From NCBI RefSeq assembly GCF_000332115.1, contig NC_020156.1, forward strand, positions 3,473,501 through 3,537,500: a DNA stretch of 64,000 bases. Reading direction: 5' to 3'. This stretch comes from Nonlabens dokdonensis DSW-6 (GTDB lineage: Bacteria; Bacteroidota; Bacteroidia; Flavobacteriales; Flavobacteriaceae). Below the pieces are notes generated by a model. It saw only the letters and a list, made by a program, of their open reading frames with translations, made no database searches and was not told the origin of the DNA. Numbering within the stretch: position 1 is the first letter of the stretch; each line of letters begins with the position of its first letter. The position numbers and the translations under genes were made by a program. Below are positions 27,559 to 35,450 of this stretch, in pieces.

Positions 27559-27612
27559 TCAGATTCGATTTCAAATTCAAATTCAAGTTCAAGTTCAAGT
27601 TCAAATTCAAGT
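27559..27612. repeat. Hexamer array, nine units of TCAAGT/TCAAAT type
   Basis: The nine units keep strict 6-bp register: TCAGAT, TCGATT, TCAAAT twice, TCAAGT three times, TCAAAT, TCAAGT. The same unit occurs at 2029-2064 and 2164-2199. Confidence 0.85.
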
Positions 27613-27625
27613 TCTACTTTTAAAA

Positions 27626-27733
27626 TTATTACATATTTACGTAATAAAGTATATTTATTACGCTTTTACGTAATAATATAGAGTATTACATAATAATGTA
27701 ATATATTTGATTTATTACGCTTTTACGTAATAA
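27626..27733 (+). promoter_or_regulatory. Array of four phased inverted repeats (operator array) before satD
   Basis: Four sites have the form TTATTAC-N8-GTAATAA: 27626-27647, 27655-27676, 27683-27704 (outermost pair lost) and 27712-27733. Starts are 29, 28 and 29 bp apart. Sites 2 and 4 are identical over 27 bp (27654-27680 and 27711-27737). The last ends 15 bp before the satD ATG. Even arms and fixed spacing point to a dimeric regulator binding cooperatively, most simply SatD itself. Confidence 0.85.
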
Positions 27734-27748
27734 TATAATTAGTCGTAT

Positions 27749-28369
27749 ATGGAAGTAGTACTTGCTGGTGATATTATTGGTTCTAAAAAGAACCAGCCTA
27801 ATGATTATTTGACAATCATTGAGCCTATTTTGAAGAAACATTCTAAGAAAGGAATGTATCAAATTTATCGTGGGGATAGTTTTCAATCCTGGATGGAGGA
27901 TCCACTATTGGCGCTTGATTGCGCTATTGAACTAAAAGCTGCACTAAAACGATCATCTACTCTAGATGTACGTATCGCCATAGGGCTCGGTAGAATAAAT
28001 TTAATAGAAAATAATATTGCCAAATCAAATGGTAGCGCACTGACATACTCTGGAGAACTACTTGATCAATTAAAATCAAAAGAACAAGAAATAATGGTAC
28101 GTAGCGGTAATGAATTAGATCATTACATGAATATTATTTTAAAACTAGCTTTGCTATATATGAACAGCTGGACAGAAAATGGTGCTGCTACTATTTATGA
28201 AATGTTTAAAACTCCTCATATTACCCAAGAAGAATTAGGGAAAAAACTAGGTGTCCAACAGGCTACCGCAAGTCGCAGACTAGACCGAGCAAACTGGCAA
28301 GAGACCCAAGAGTTACTAAATACCTATAAAAGATTTTATAAAGATGTGAGCCATGGAAATACTAATTAA
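27749..28369 (+). CDS. SatD-family protein with C-terminal helix-turn-helix
   Basis: The 206-residue protein matches the SatD family. Residues 5-115 carry motifs that resemble a class III nucleotide cyclase or GGDEF-like core: AGDIIGS, YRGDSFQ, VRIAIGLG and SNGSALTYSG. Residues about 155-180 form a helix-turn-helix (TQEELGKKLGVQQATASRRL) followed by a C-terminal helix. Whether the N-terminal part binds or converts a nucleotide is unknown; the cyclase likeness is inference from motif order. It overlaps the DUF3307 gene by 17 bp, and the phased operator array directly before it suggests autoregulation. Confidence 0.75.
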   Translation: MEVVLAGDIIGSKKNQPNDYLTIIEPILKKHSKKGMYQIYRGDSFQSWMEDPLLALDCAIELKAALKRSSTLDVRIAIGLGRINLIENNIAKSNGSALTYSGELLDQLKSKEQEIMVRSGNELDHYMNIILKLALLYMNSWTENGAATIYEMFKTPHITQEELGKKLGVQQATASRRLDRANWQETQELLNTYKRFYKDVSHGNTN

Positions 28370-29060
28370 ACTACTCATTGTTCATTTTCTAGGTGATTTT
28401 GTCTTACAGACAGACAAATTCAATAAAAAGAAAGAAAAACACAAGCTGCGTTCTTATCACCTTTATATTCATGCCTTAATTCACGGATTATTATCTTGGT
28501 TGTTATTATGGAAACTAGAATACTGGTACATTGGACTCCTCATATTTATCACACATCTAATCATAGATGCTGGAAAACTGTACTTCAGTACTAAAAAGAA
28601 TCAACGCTGGTTATTTGCATTAGATCAATTGGCGCACATTATTATCATAGTATTGCTTGCGTCATCCGTCTCGCAAATCAACTTTATAATAAGTGATCGC
28701 GTATTAGAATTCATATGGCCATTGCTTCTTTGTGTTGTATTTCTGACCAGTCCTGTGGCCATAATGCTCAAGGTATTCTTTACCAGATGGAAATTGACAG
28801 ATGATGATACTGGTATTTATGGCTTAAAGAATGCTGGGAGATGGATCGGTATGATCGAACGGTTACTCATCTTTCTATTTATAATAACAGATAACTTTAG
28901 TGCGGTAGGTTTACTCCTGACTGCAAAATCAGTGTTTAGATTTGGTGATTTGAGTAAAGCGAAAAATATGAAGTTAACAGAGTATGTATTAATAGGCACA
29001 TTGCTTAGCTTTGGCATCGCAATTCTCATAGGGCTGCTATTCAAAAACTATATGATATGA
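28353..29060 (+). CDS. DUF3307 integral membrane protein
   Basis: The 235-residue protein has five or six membrane helices and begins with the DUF3307 pattern LIVHFLGDFVLQTDKF, followed by SYHLYIHALIHG and FITHLIIDAGKLY. Conserved Asp and His residues within helices hint at metal or proton binding. DUF3307 genes are typically paired with satD. It overlaps satD upstream and the next gene by four bases (ATGA at 29057), so satD, DUF3307 and the 122-residue gene form one translationally coupled operon. Confidence 0.8.
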   Translation: MEILIKLLIVHFLGDFVLQTDKFNKKKEKHKLRSYHLYIHALIHGLLSWLLLWKLEYWYIGLLIFITHLIIDAGKLYFSTKKNQRWLFALDQLAHIIIIVLLASSVSQINFIISDRVLEFIWPLLLCVVFLTSPVAIMLKVFFTRWKLTDDDTGIYGLKNAGRWIGMIERLLIFLFIITDNFSAVGLLLTAKSVFRFGDLSKAKNMKLTEYVLIGTLLSFGIAILIGLLFKNYMI

Positions 29061-29425
29061 AAAAGATTTTAGGAGTTATACTGGCCACTATTTTAATCAT
29101 GATGGTGTTATGGTATACCGCCATATATTTTATCAATTATTCAACTGGAGAGCGCAGTGGCGAGTTAATTAAATTCTCCCATAAAGGTTTTGTAGTAAAA
29201 ACGTGGGAAGGAGAAATTTCTCAAGGAATAAGTGGTGCTCAAATATTTTCTTTTTCTGTGATGGATAATCAGCCAGAGGTAATTGAAGCACTGAAAGAGT
29301 ATCAAGGAGAATATGTAAAATTAAGGTATGAAGAGAAGTTTGGTACGTTTTTCTTTTGGGGCGATACCAAATACTTCATTACGGAAGTCACGAGAGAACA
29401 AAGCCCTCATTTTAATCGCAATTAA
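29057..29425 (+). CDS. Small anchored protein of a conserved Bacteroidota family
   Basis: This 122-residue protein has one N-terminal membrane segment (about 4-26) and a compact beta-rich extracytoplasmic part with YSTGERSGELIKFSHKG, KTWEGE and YEEKFGTFFFWGDTKY. Members are sometimes annotated as 6-phosphogluconate dehydrogenase, but the length and absence of any Rossmann motif rule that out. Function unknown. It is the last gene of the satD operon. Confidence 0.6.
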   Translation: MKKILGVILATILIMMVLWYTAIYFINYSTGERSGELIKFSHKGFVVKTWEGEISQGISGAQIFSFSVMDNQPEVIEALKEYQGEYVKLRYEEKFGTFFFWGDTKYFITEVTREQSPHFNRN

Positions 29426-29434
29426 ATAGTGTGG

Positions 29435-29500
29435 TTCTCGCTTTCTATTTTATTTCTAAATAGAAGTTTATCATGAGGTAGCTCAGGGCGAAAGCGAGAA
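29435..29500. repeat. Palindrome copy split by a 42-bp insert
   Basis: TTCTCGCTTTC (29435-29445) and GCGAAAGCGAGAA (29488-29500) would join into a 24-bp perfect palindrome of the dispersed family. Exactly at its centre lie 42 bp of unrelated AT-rich sequence. Confidence 0.75.
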
Positions 29501-29528
29501 TAACAATATCTACTTTTAACTATTCAAA

Positions 29529-30074
29529 ATGAAAGACCAATTCAAATCTCCAGAACAGTCCAGAGTAATGTTATCCTTGCTCATGTTACCGTCACATGCA
29601 AATTTTTCGGGCAAAATTCATGGTGGTTACGTATTATCTCTCATTGATCAAATAGCATTTGCTTGTGCGTCAAAACATTGTGGGAATTACTGCGTCACGG
29701 CTAGCGTAGATGTGGTTGATTTTCTAGCACCTATTGAAGTAGGCGAAATGCTTACACTCAGAGCCTCGGTCAACTACGTTGGTAACTCTTCTATAGTTGT
29801 AGGAATACGTGTGGATGCAGAAAATATTCAAACTGGAGTTACAAAACACTGTAATTCTTCGTTTTTAACGATGGTTGCCAAGGATGAAAATGGAAACACG
29901 GTTCCAGTTCCTGGACTTAAAATAAGTAGTGAAACTCATGTTAGAAGATTTGCTAGAGCCATCAAACGAAAAGAAATCAAACAGCACAGTAATTCTGAAA
30001 TTGCAGCTGCTAATTTCTCCGATCCTAAATACAGGGAACAATTAAAGAAATATAAGGTGGAGATCAACCTTTAA
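29529..30074 (+). CDS. Acyl-CoA thioesterase, hotdog fold (YciA/ACOT type)
   Basis: The 181-residue enzyme has the hotdog pattern of this group: SGKIHGGYVLSLIDQIAFACASKH near residues 27-50, the VDVVDFLAPIEVGEM strand and a VGIRVDAEN strand. It should hydrolyse medium- or long-chain acyl-CoA in the cytoplasm. The C-terminal 45 residues are charged and probably helical. Its stop overlaps the end of the converging aspartate kinase gene by four bases. Confidence 0.82.
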   Translation: MKDQFKSPEQSRVMLSLLMLPSHANFSGKIHGGYVLSLIDQIAFACASKHCGNYCVTASVDVVDFLAPIEVGEMLTLRASVNYVGNSSIVVGIRVDAENIQTGVTKHCNSSFLTMVAKDENGNTVPVPGLKISSETHVRRFARAIKRKEIKQHSNSEIAAANFSDPKYREQLKKYKVEINL

Positions 30075-31405
30075 AATTCTACCAGTTCTTCCTGCGATTC
30101 AAACACATAACCTTGAAGTTTGCGTAAAGTCTCTTTTTTATCTGCTGTGTTGATAAGTAGCGATATGTTGTTATTACTACCGCCATAGGCTATCATCCTT
30201 ACAGATACATCCTGCAGAATTTGAAATAAACGTGGCGTGTCATGATGGTAAATAATATTATTACCTACCAGACAAACGATGCTCATAGCCTCATCTACTT
30301 CCACAGTGGCTATTTTTTCTAAATCTTGAACAATAGCATCTAAATACAATGCATTATCAATGGTAAGTGAAACCGCAATTTCTGAAGTGGTCACCATATC
30401 TATAGGCGTCTCGTATTTTTCAAAAACTTCAAATACACGTTTAAGAAAACCATGCGCCTGAAGCATTCTAGCAGATTTAATTTTTATGGCATAAATACCA
30501 TCTTTAGCAGCTATAGCTTTAATCCCTTCTCCGTGAACCTCTTGTGTAATTAATGTTCCAAAAGAATCTGGCGACAAGGTGTTTTTTAATCGCACAGGAA
30601 TATTAAGAGCTCGTACTGGCATCACCGTTTGTGGATGTAAAATTTTTGCTCCGAAATAAGCCAGCTCTGCCGCTTCATCAAAAGAAATCTGAGAAATAGC
30701 TGTAGTATTTTCAACAAAACGTGGATCGTTATTATGGAAACCATCAATATCTGTCCAGATCTGTACTTCTTCTGCTTTGATTGCAGCTCCTATTATTGAA
30801 GCAGTGTAATCACTTCCACCACGCTGTAAGTTGGAGATTTGCCCTTGAACATCAAGGCAAATAAAACCTTGTGTAATAAAAATATCTATTTCGTTATTAT
30901 CGTTTAGAATCCGTTGAAGGTTCTGTTTGATATAGAATGCATCTGGTTCATTATTGTTATCTACTCGCATAAAATCAAGTGCAGGAAGTAATGCTGCATT
31001 AATTCCTTCTTGAATCAAAAACCTACTAAACAAAAAAGTAGAAAGCAATTCTCCTTGAGCTACAATTTTATTATAGATCAACTCTGTATGATCTAAATCA
31101 ACTAGCTTTTTTAAATCCTCAAAAACTGCGCTTACATAATTTTGGGTTTCAATTGCTAATTCATGATTCTGAAGTAATTGATTTATGGTTACTAGATATT
31201 CATGGTGTAATTCATTAATGAGCTCAAAAGCTGCTTCTACTTTTTGCTCTCGTATATATTCTGATAGTTCTACTAAGGCATTTGTCGTTCCTGACATGGC
31301 AGATAGTACTACTACTTTCTTAGAGCCGTCTGCAATAATATTTTTTACATGATTCATGTTTTTTACAGAACCTACTGATGTACCACCAAATTTTTGAACT
31401 AGCAT
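30071..31405 (-). CDS. lysC: Monofunctional aspartate kinase
   Basis: This 444-residue enzyme begins MLVQKFGGTSVGSVKN, the aspartokinase signature, with RGGSDYTASIIGAAI and the WTDIDGFHNNDPR motif, and ends with two ACT domains (about 300-440). It makes aspartyl phosphate for lysine/diaminopimelate, threonine and methionine. A second aspartokinase is fused in ThrA at 59327, so this one probably serves the lysine branch. A TATGTTTG -7 box (31423-31430 on the minus strand) precedes it, and an ACT-type gene diverges from the same 101-bp spacer. The symbol is by analogy. Confidence 0.9.
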   Translation of the reverse strand: MLVQKFGGTSVGSVKNMNHVKNIIADGSKKVVVLSAMSGTTNALVELSEYIREQKVEAAFELINELHHEYLVTINQLLQNHELAIETQNYVSAVFEDLKKLVDLDHTELIYNKIVAQGELLSTFLFSRFLIQEGINAALLPALDFMRVDNNNEPDAFYIKQNLQRILNDNNEIDIFITQGFICLDVQGQISNLQRGGSDYTASIIGAAIKAEEVQIWTDIDGFHNNDPRFVENTTAISQISFDEAAELAYFGAKILHPQTVMPVRALNIPVRLKNTLSPDSFGTLITQEVHGEGIKAIAAKDGIYAIKIKSARMLQAHGFLKRVFEVFEKYETPIDMVTTSEIAVSLTIDNALYLDAIVQDLEKIATVEVDEAMSIVCLVGNNIIYHHDTPRLFQILQDVSVRMIAYGGSNNNISLLINTADKKETLRKLQGYVFESQEELVEF

Positions 31406-31506
31406 TTAAATCAATTTTTGCGCAAACATACACTTGCGAATGGCACAAATTGAAAAGATTAATAAAATTAATGTAATTTTACACAACTTGTTAAATAGTT
31501 AACAAC

Positions 31507-32157
31507 ATGAAAACAGTTGCAGATTGTGTTGAAGAGATTCTTGTCACACAACCATTTCTTGAAGAAGCACTTTCCAGACGGATTATTAACTTCTCTGCGC
31601 TTGCAGAAGAATTGCAAAATACTATCAGTGAGATGCTTAGAAAGCCTGTTAAAACTGGGGCAATTATGATGGCTTTAAGACGCTATCATCCACCCAAAGA
31701 TTTAAGGCATTCTAACAATTTAAAATCGATATTAAAGAATCTCGGAGATATTACCGTTAGATCTAGCCTGACTGATTTTACTTTTAAAAATTCTAATACC
31801 TTAATCTTGAATCATAGCAAGGTTTTAGAAACCATAAATCCTAATGTTTTCTATGGTTTTTCTAGAGGGGTTCATGAAAGTAATTTGGTGATCTCTACAA
31901 GTGAAAAGGAACACATTTTAAGTGAATTTAAGAACGAAACCATGACCAGTATGCAAGATAATTTATGTGCCATAAGCCTTGCTTTACCTACTAATAATAC
32001 TCAAATACCAGGTTTATACTATCAGATTTTCAAGCGCTTTGCTTGGGAAGGTATTTCCTTACATGAAGTCATTTCCACGACTAATGAGTTTAGCGTTTTA
32101 GTAGAAGATCATGCTGTTGATAAGGCATTTTCTGCCATTAAAAAGCTAGGTAATTAA
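31507..32157 (+). CDS. ACT-domain regulator-like protein beside aspartate kinase
   Basis: The 216-residue protein has an N-terminal helical domain (MKTVADCVEEILVTQPFLEEALSRRII; about 1-65) with a predicted HTH-like GAIMMALRRYHPP end, and a C-terminal half with two weak ACT-like repeats (NLCAISLALPTNNTQIPGLYYQIF ... NEFSVLVEDHAVDKAFSAIKKL). No kinase motif is present. Divergent placement next to the aspartate kinase gene suggests it senses an amino acid and regulates that enzyme or gene; this is inference. Confidence 0.55.
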   Translation: MKTVADCVEEILVTQPFLEEALSRRIINFSALAEELQNTISEMLRKPVKTGAIMMALRRYHPPKDLRHSNNLKSILKNLGDITVRSSLTDFTFKNSNTLILNHSKVLETINPNVFYGFSRGVHESNLVISTSEKEHILSEFKNETMTSMQDNLCAISLALPTNNTQIPGLYYQIFKRFAWEGISLHEVISTTNEFSVLVEDHAVDKAFSAIKKLGN

Positions 32158-32174
32158 GAGTTAGCATTTATACT

Positions 32175-32846
32175 ATGAAAATAATCTTCCGAATATTTAT
32201 TCTTACTTTTCTTTGTAGTTGTAACGACTCTGTACAGAAAAACAAACCTGAAGAAAGTTTAACACCTTCAGGAAAACTTATTCAGACGAACGAGGAAACC
32301 TCATTGAAAATTTACGATTTCGATACCCTTTTGACTAATGGATATCACTTAAGATTTGATGTATATGAAAAATCAAACGAAAAAAGTTTAGCACAGTCCC
32401 TTACTTTAATGAAGGGCGAAACTACAATACAAAAACTAAATGAGACGTCCTACCCATCGCTTTCTAAGAATTTAGGTTACATAGGTGCAGATTTCAAAAA
32501 CCATTTTCTTTTTGTTCAGTCTTATGGCTCTGGAAATCCGAATTTATTTCAACTAATCGAGAAACGAACAGGAAACGAAATCGTAGAAGGAACTTTTGTC
32601 GATGTAGATGAAAAACAAGAGGTTTTCCTATATATTAAGGATGAACATTCTGATCATGTAAAAACTTTTCTATATGACTTGCGAAATGGAAATGAAAGGA
32701 GATTAAAGGAATTTGAGAATAAAGAATGTTCTGGTGCTATCACTAGTATAAGAAATTGTATAGAAATTGTAACAGCTGATGAGAATGAAGTTGTAGTAGA
32801 ATGGAAGAACCAAAATGAAAAACGGCGCGAAACGTACAACCGCTAA
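32175..32846 (+). CDS. Lipoprotein of unknown function
   Basis: The 223-residue precursor has a short signal sequence and lipobox FLCSC near residue 15. The mature part alternates strands and acidic turns and contains two cysteines late in the protein (KECSGAITSIRNC) that probably form a disulfide. I recognise no family. It follows the ACT-type gene by 17 bp and may share its transcript. Confidence 0.5.
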   Translation: MKIIFRIFILTFLCSCNDSVQKNKPEESLTPSGKLIQTNEETSLKIYDFDTLLTNGYHLRFDVYEKSNEKSLAQSLTLMKGETTIQKLNETSYPSLSKNLGYIGADFKNHFLFVQSYGSGNPNLFQLIEKRTGNEIVEGTFVDVDEKQEVFLYIKDEHSDHVKTFLYDLRNGNERRLKEFENKECSGAITSIRNCIEIVTADENEVVVEWKNQNEKRRETYNR

Positions 32847-32897
32847 TACAGGCTATACTGTTACAAGCAGTAATTATTTTAGTTGTTGTTTAAAATC

Positions 32898-32915
32898 CCG
32901 CTTTCGCGAAAGCGG
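32898..32915. repeat. Intergenic palindrome copy, 18 bp perfect
   Basis: CCGCTTTCGCGAAAGCGG lies between two converging genes, 22 bp before the stop of the DUF5777 gene, where it may also act as a bidirectional hairpin in RNA. Confidence 0.9.
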
Positions 32916-32937
32916 AATAAAAAAGCAAATTTTCACT

Positions 32938-33783
32938 CTAAAATACGCGTACTAGATTGAACCCAAAGTAAAACCTGCCATCCAACCAATCGCCAGTGCC
33001 TTGACTTAAGAAACCATTAGTAAGCATAGGTTGCGCATTTGTGAAATGCATTTGAAACACGTGTCCACCAGTTTCTAGATCTACACCTATACTTAGTGGG
33101 TTAACGAAAGGACTACCGTCTGCTCTATTCAAATGAGCTCCATAATCTGCATTGAGACTCCATCGATTTGTCAATTTGTAACGTGCACCTATACCTAAAG
33201 CATACTGCGTATTATCTTGAGGATCAAAAGGAACAAAGTTTTGATGAAAAAATGTAGGACTTATTTGGGCTGATAATCTCTTGGATATTTTTCTAGCGAT
33301 GATTAATTGAGCCGTGTAGCCCAATCGATCGACAAATTCTAATTTTGGAAAAATTGCGTCGTCTAAATCTGTATTTGCATCAATGGCAGTAAATAATGCT
33401 ATTGAGAAAGGGAAGCCTTCTTTTTCTTGACGTTTTAGTTTAAATTTTGAAGCCAATTGATAGGTTTTATTAAAACCACTACGACTCGCTTCTATATGCA
33501 TCCAGTCAGTTAATCCATAAACAAATTGAAATCTAGTTACTGCATTATCAAGGCCAAATAGATCGTCTATCCCATTCTCTACACTACCAAAACGGTGCGA
33601 TATAACTACTTGAAGTTCCTTGGGAGCGACTAACTTAGTGGTTTCAAAGTTGACCACTTTTAGCGATTTCCAGGTAGATGTTACCTCGTTGTCTTCTTCT
33701 ATTTCTATTCCTTCCAGTAGGTCTTCTTGAGCAACTGCAATGGATGCGAGTAATGCAAATAATATGGTATATAGATATTTCAT
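32938..33783 (-). CDS. DUF5777 outer-membrane beta-barrel protein
   Basis: The start is placed at ATG 33783 (MKYLYTILF), giving 281 residues with a signal peptide ending VAQ. The longer in-frame start at 33819 is inside the terminator hairpin of the preceding gene. The mature protein has the DUF5777 pattern: SLKVVNFETTKLVAPKELQVVISHRFG, then alternating amphipathic strands (RFQFVYGLTDWMHIEAS) and a terminal aromatic FNLVRVF. It is probably a small outer-membrane barrel. It is the last gene of a minus-strand trio with an OB-fold protein and a heme-motif protein. Confidence 0.75.
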   Translation of the reverse strand: MKYLYTILFALLASIAVAQEDLLEGIEIEEDNEVTSTWKSLKVVNFETTKLVAPKELQVVISHRFGSVENGIDDLFGLDNAVTRFQFVYGLTDWMHIEASRSGFNKTYQLASKFKLKRQEKEGFPFSIALFTAIDANTDLDDAIFPKLEFVDRLGYTAQLIIARKISKRLSAQISPTFFHQNFVPFDPQDNTQYALGIGARYKLTNRWSLNADYGAHLNRADGSPFVNPLSIGVDLETGGHVFQMHFTNAQPMLTNGFLSQGTGDWLDGRFYFGFNLVRVF

Positions 33784-33792
33784 AATAACAAA

Positions 33793-33816
33793 AAAGCCGC
33801 CTGATGGAGCGGCTTT
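33793..33816 (-). terminator. Terminator between the heme-motif gene and the DUF5777 gene
   Basis: An 8-bp stem AAAGCCGC/GCGGCTTT with an 8-base loop is followed by a T run on the minus strand. It may attenuate rather than end transcription, since the DUF5777 gene follows 10 bp on. Confidence 0.75.
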
Positions 33817-33832
33817 CAATAAAGATTAATAT

Positions 33833-34600
33833 TTATTTCTTTATAAATTTCTGTGTAGAAATTTTATCATCTACAAGTACTTGACTTATATAGACTCCAG
33901 TAGAAAGTGAGGATACATCAATTTGATTTTGTCTTCCTATTTTACTGCGCAACACCGGTTGACCGCTCATATTATAGATAAGTAATTCTCCATCTTCAGA
34001 ATGTGCAAGTTCTATATTGATATCACTAACTGCGTGCGTAGGGAAAAGCTTAAAAGAACTGATGATCGCTTCTTCATTTGTAAGTATGGCGTTAGACTGA
34101 CCAGAAACCATTTGATCACCGCCATTACCATTTGCGTTATTTGCCTGAATAGTTGCGTAGTAAAAGGTCACATCACCTAAGTCCGATGCTGGAGCTGTCC
34201 AAGAAAGGTTCCAGTTATTACTAGCACTTCCTGAACTATTATGAGTTAATCCATTACTATCTGACCTTAAACGTGTTCCTGTACCAGCGGTCCAGCTTCC
34301 TACTTTTGTTCCACCAGCTGTTTCTGCAGTGATATTGAAGCCAAATTTAGAAACGGAAGAACCATTAATAGCAAGGTTTAAATTATAGGTTTGACCAGCT
34401 GCATAGGCAGTCGGTACATTAGTTAAAGCTGGTGTCCCACCATGATTTGCTCCAGGTGCGTGACAATTTGTACAGGTACTACCGCCATCACCTGGCGATC
34501 CAGAAAACTGGCCTGGTTGTCCACCAGTAAAAGCTACTAATGCAAATAGAGCAATTGGGATTGCTGTTAATATGCTGTAAAAAGGGTAATTTTTTTTCAT
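33833..34600 (-). CDS. Secreted heme-motif protein with Reeler-like domain and T9SS sorting tail
   Basis: This 255-residue precursor has a signal peptide (about 1-25), a single c-type heme motif CTNCH near residue 38, a Reeler/choice-of-anchor-V-type beta domain (about 60-165; FGFNITAETAGG, WNLSWTAPAS) and a C-terminal type A T9SS sorting domain (SFKLFPTHAVSDINIEL ... GVYISQVLVDDKISTQKFIKK). It should be exported by the type IX system to the cell surface. Heme attachment is likely but not proven; the sixth ligand is unclear. Neighbours carry a second heme motif and YceI. Confidence 0.8.
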   Translation of the reverse strand: MKKNYPFYSILTAIPIALFALVAFTGGQPGQFSGSPGDGGSTCTNCHAPGANHGGTPALTNVPTAYAAGQTYNLNLAINGSSVSKFGFNITAETAGGTKVGSWTAGTGTRLRSDSNGLTHNSSGSASNNWNLSWTAPASDLGDVTFYYATIQANNANGNGGDQMVSGQSNAILTNEEAIISSFKLFPTHAVSDINIELAHSEDGELLIYNMSGQPVLRSKIGRQNQIDVSSLSTGVYISQVLVDDKISTQKFIKK

Positions 34601-34606
34601 TTCATT

Positions 34607-35014
34607 TTATTTAGGGTTCTCATTTTCTAATATAGCTTGATCCATTTTTACTTCTTCTAAAAGATCATCATATCCCAGGCAACGTCCTTTAATGGTGTAT
34701 GTCTCGTTAACTTTAAATATATATTTAAAAGTCTCATCATCTTTATGATTAAATTCGATGAAAATTTTATCGTCTAAAGTAACTGTATAGGCAGATTTAC
34801 TAGTAGCCACTCCAGTTATCAAAATTACTTGGTCTAAGATTTCTTTGTCGTTCTCGATATCTGCATCTTGAAATATGCTTAATAGTTCGCTAGAGTTAAA
34901 GGAGTTTGTGGCAACTGTTGCGTTTACATCTCTGTGGTCTTGGTACAAATAGAGGTAACCTGCTATGAAAATAAACAGGAATAGAAGTATTATTACAGAT
35001 ACAATTTTCTTCAT
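34607..35014 (-). CDS. Anchored OB-fold (tRNA_anti-like) protein
   Basis: The 135-residue protein has one N-terminal membrane segment (about 4-24) and an OB-fold-like domain with DQVILITGVATSKSAYTVTLDD, IFIEFNHKDDE and the TYTIKGRCLGYDDLLEEVKMDQA end. This matches the tRNA_anti-like family found in Bacteroidota next to YceI and cytochrome genes. It should face the periplasm, and nucleic acid is an unlikely partner there. First gene of the minus-strand trio; a 74-bp divergent spacer separates it from the cytochrome-like gene. Confidence 0.65.
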   Translation of the reverse strand: MKKIVSVIILLFLFIFIAGYLYLYQDHRDVNATVATNSFNSSELLSIFQDADIENDKEILDQVILITGVATSKSAYTVTLDDKIFIEFNHKDDETFKYIFKVNETYTIKGRCLGYDDLLEEVKMDQAILENENPK

Positions 35015-35088
35015 GAAAAAACAAAGTATGAGTAAATTTAAACTATAAATATCACAGTATTGTTGATATTTATGAATTATATTGCTTT

Positions 35089-35445
35089 ATGAAAAAGATT
35101 ACAATACTTTTATTTTCAATCATTTTGTCAGTTTCTTGTAGTGAAACAAGCCCAGAAGACCTTATTGATGATACTCCTATTACTGAAACTGTAAAATATA
35201 CAACAGACGTTTTTCCTATTGTTCAAAGTCAATGTTTATCTTGTCACAACGATAATTTTTCATCTGGAAATAATAGTTACAGTTCTTATAGCCAGTTTAG
35301 AGATGCGACAGAAAATGGTAACGTTATTGATCGTATAACAAGAAGTGTTGGTGATCCATTATTGATGCCTCAAGGAGGTCAACTGCCCCAAAATAGTATC
35401 AACCTGATTTTGCAATGGCAAACAGATGGTTATCTAGAAAACTAA
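35089..35445 (+). CDS. Small c-type cytochrome lipoprotein
   Basis: This 118-residue lipoprotein has lipobox SVSC near residue 17, a heme-binding motif CLSCH near residues 49-53 and a possible distal methionine in LLMPQGGQLP near 100, with the typical final helix INLILQWQTDGYLEN. It matches the single-heme cytochrome-like domain found on Bacteroidota outer-membrane or periplasmic lipoproteins. It is probably an electron carrier working with the YceI protein encoded 5 bp downstream and the heme-motif protein on the other strand. Confidence 0.78.
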   Translation: MKKITILLFSIILSVSCSETSPEDLIDDTPITETVKYTTDVFPIVQSQCLSCHNDNFSSGNNSYSSYSQFRDATENGNVIDRITRSVGDPLLMPQGGQLPQNSINLILQWQTDGYLEN

Positions 35446-35450
35446 AACTT

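Noticed and set aside
27626..27733. CRISPR-like array
   Set aside because: The regular 28-29 bp period looks CRISPR-like, but the units are 22-bp inverted repeats with only 6-7 bp between them, there are no spacers of 25-40 bp and no cas genes nearby.
29057..29425. 6-phosphogluconate dehydrogenase annotation for the 122-residue protein
   Set aside because: The protein is far too short, has a membrane anchor and lacks a nucleotide-binding motif.
33784..33819. Longer start for the DUF5777 gene
   Set aside because: The extra codons lie in the terminator hairpin of the preceding gene, and the shorter start gives a normal signal peptide.
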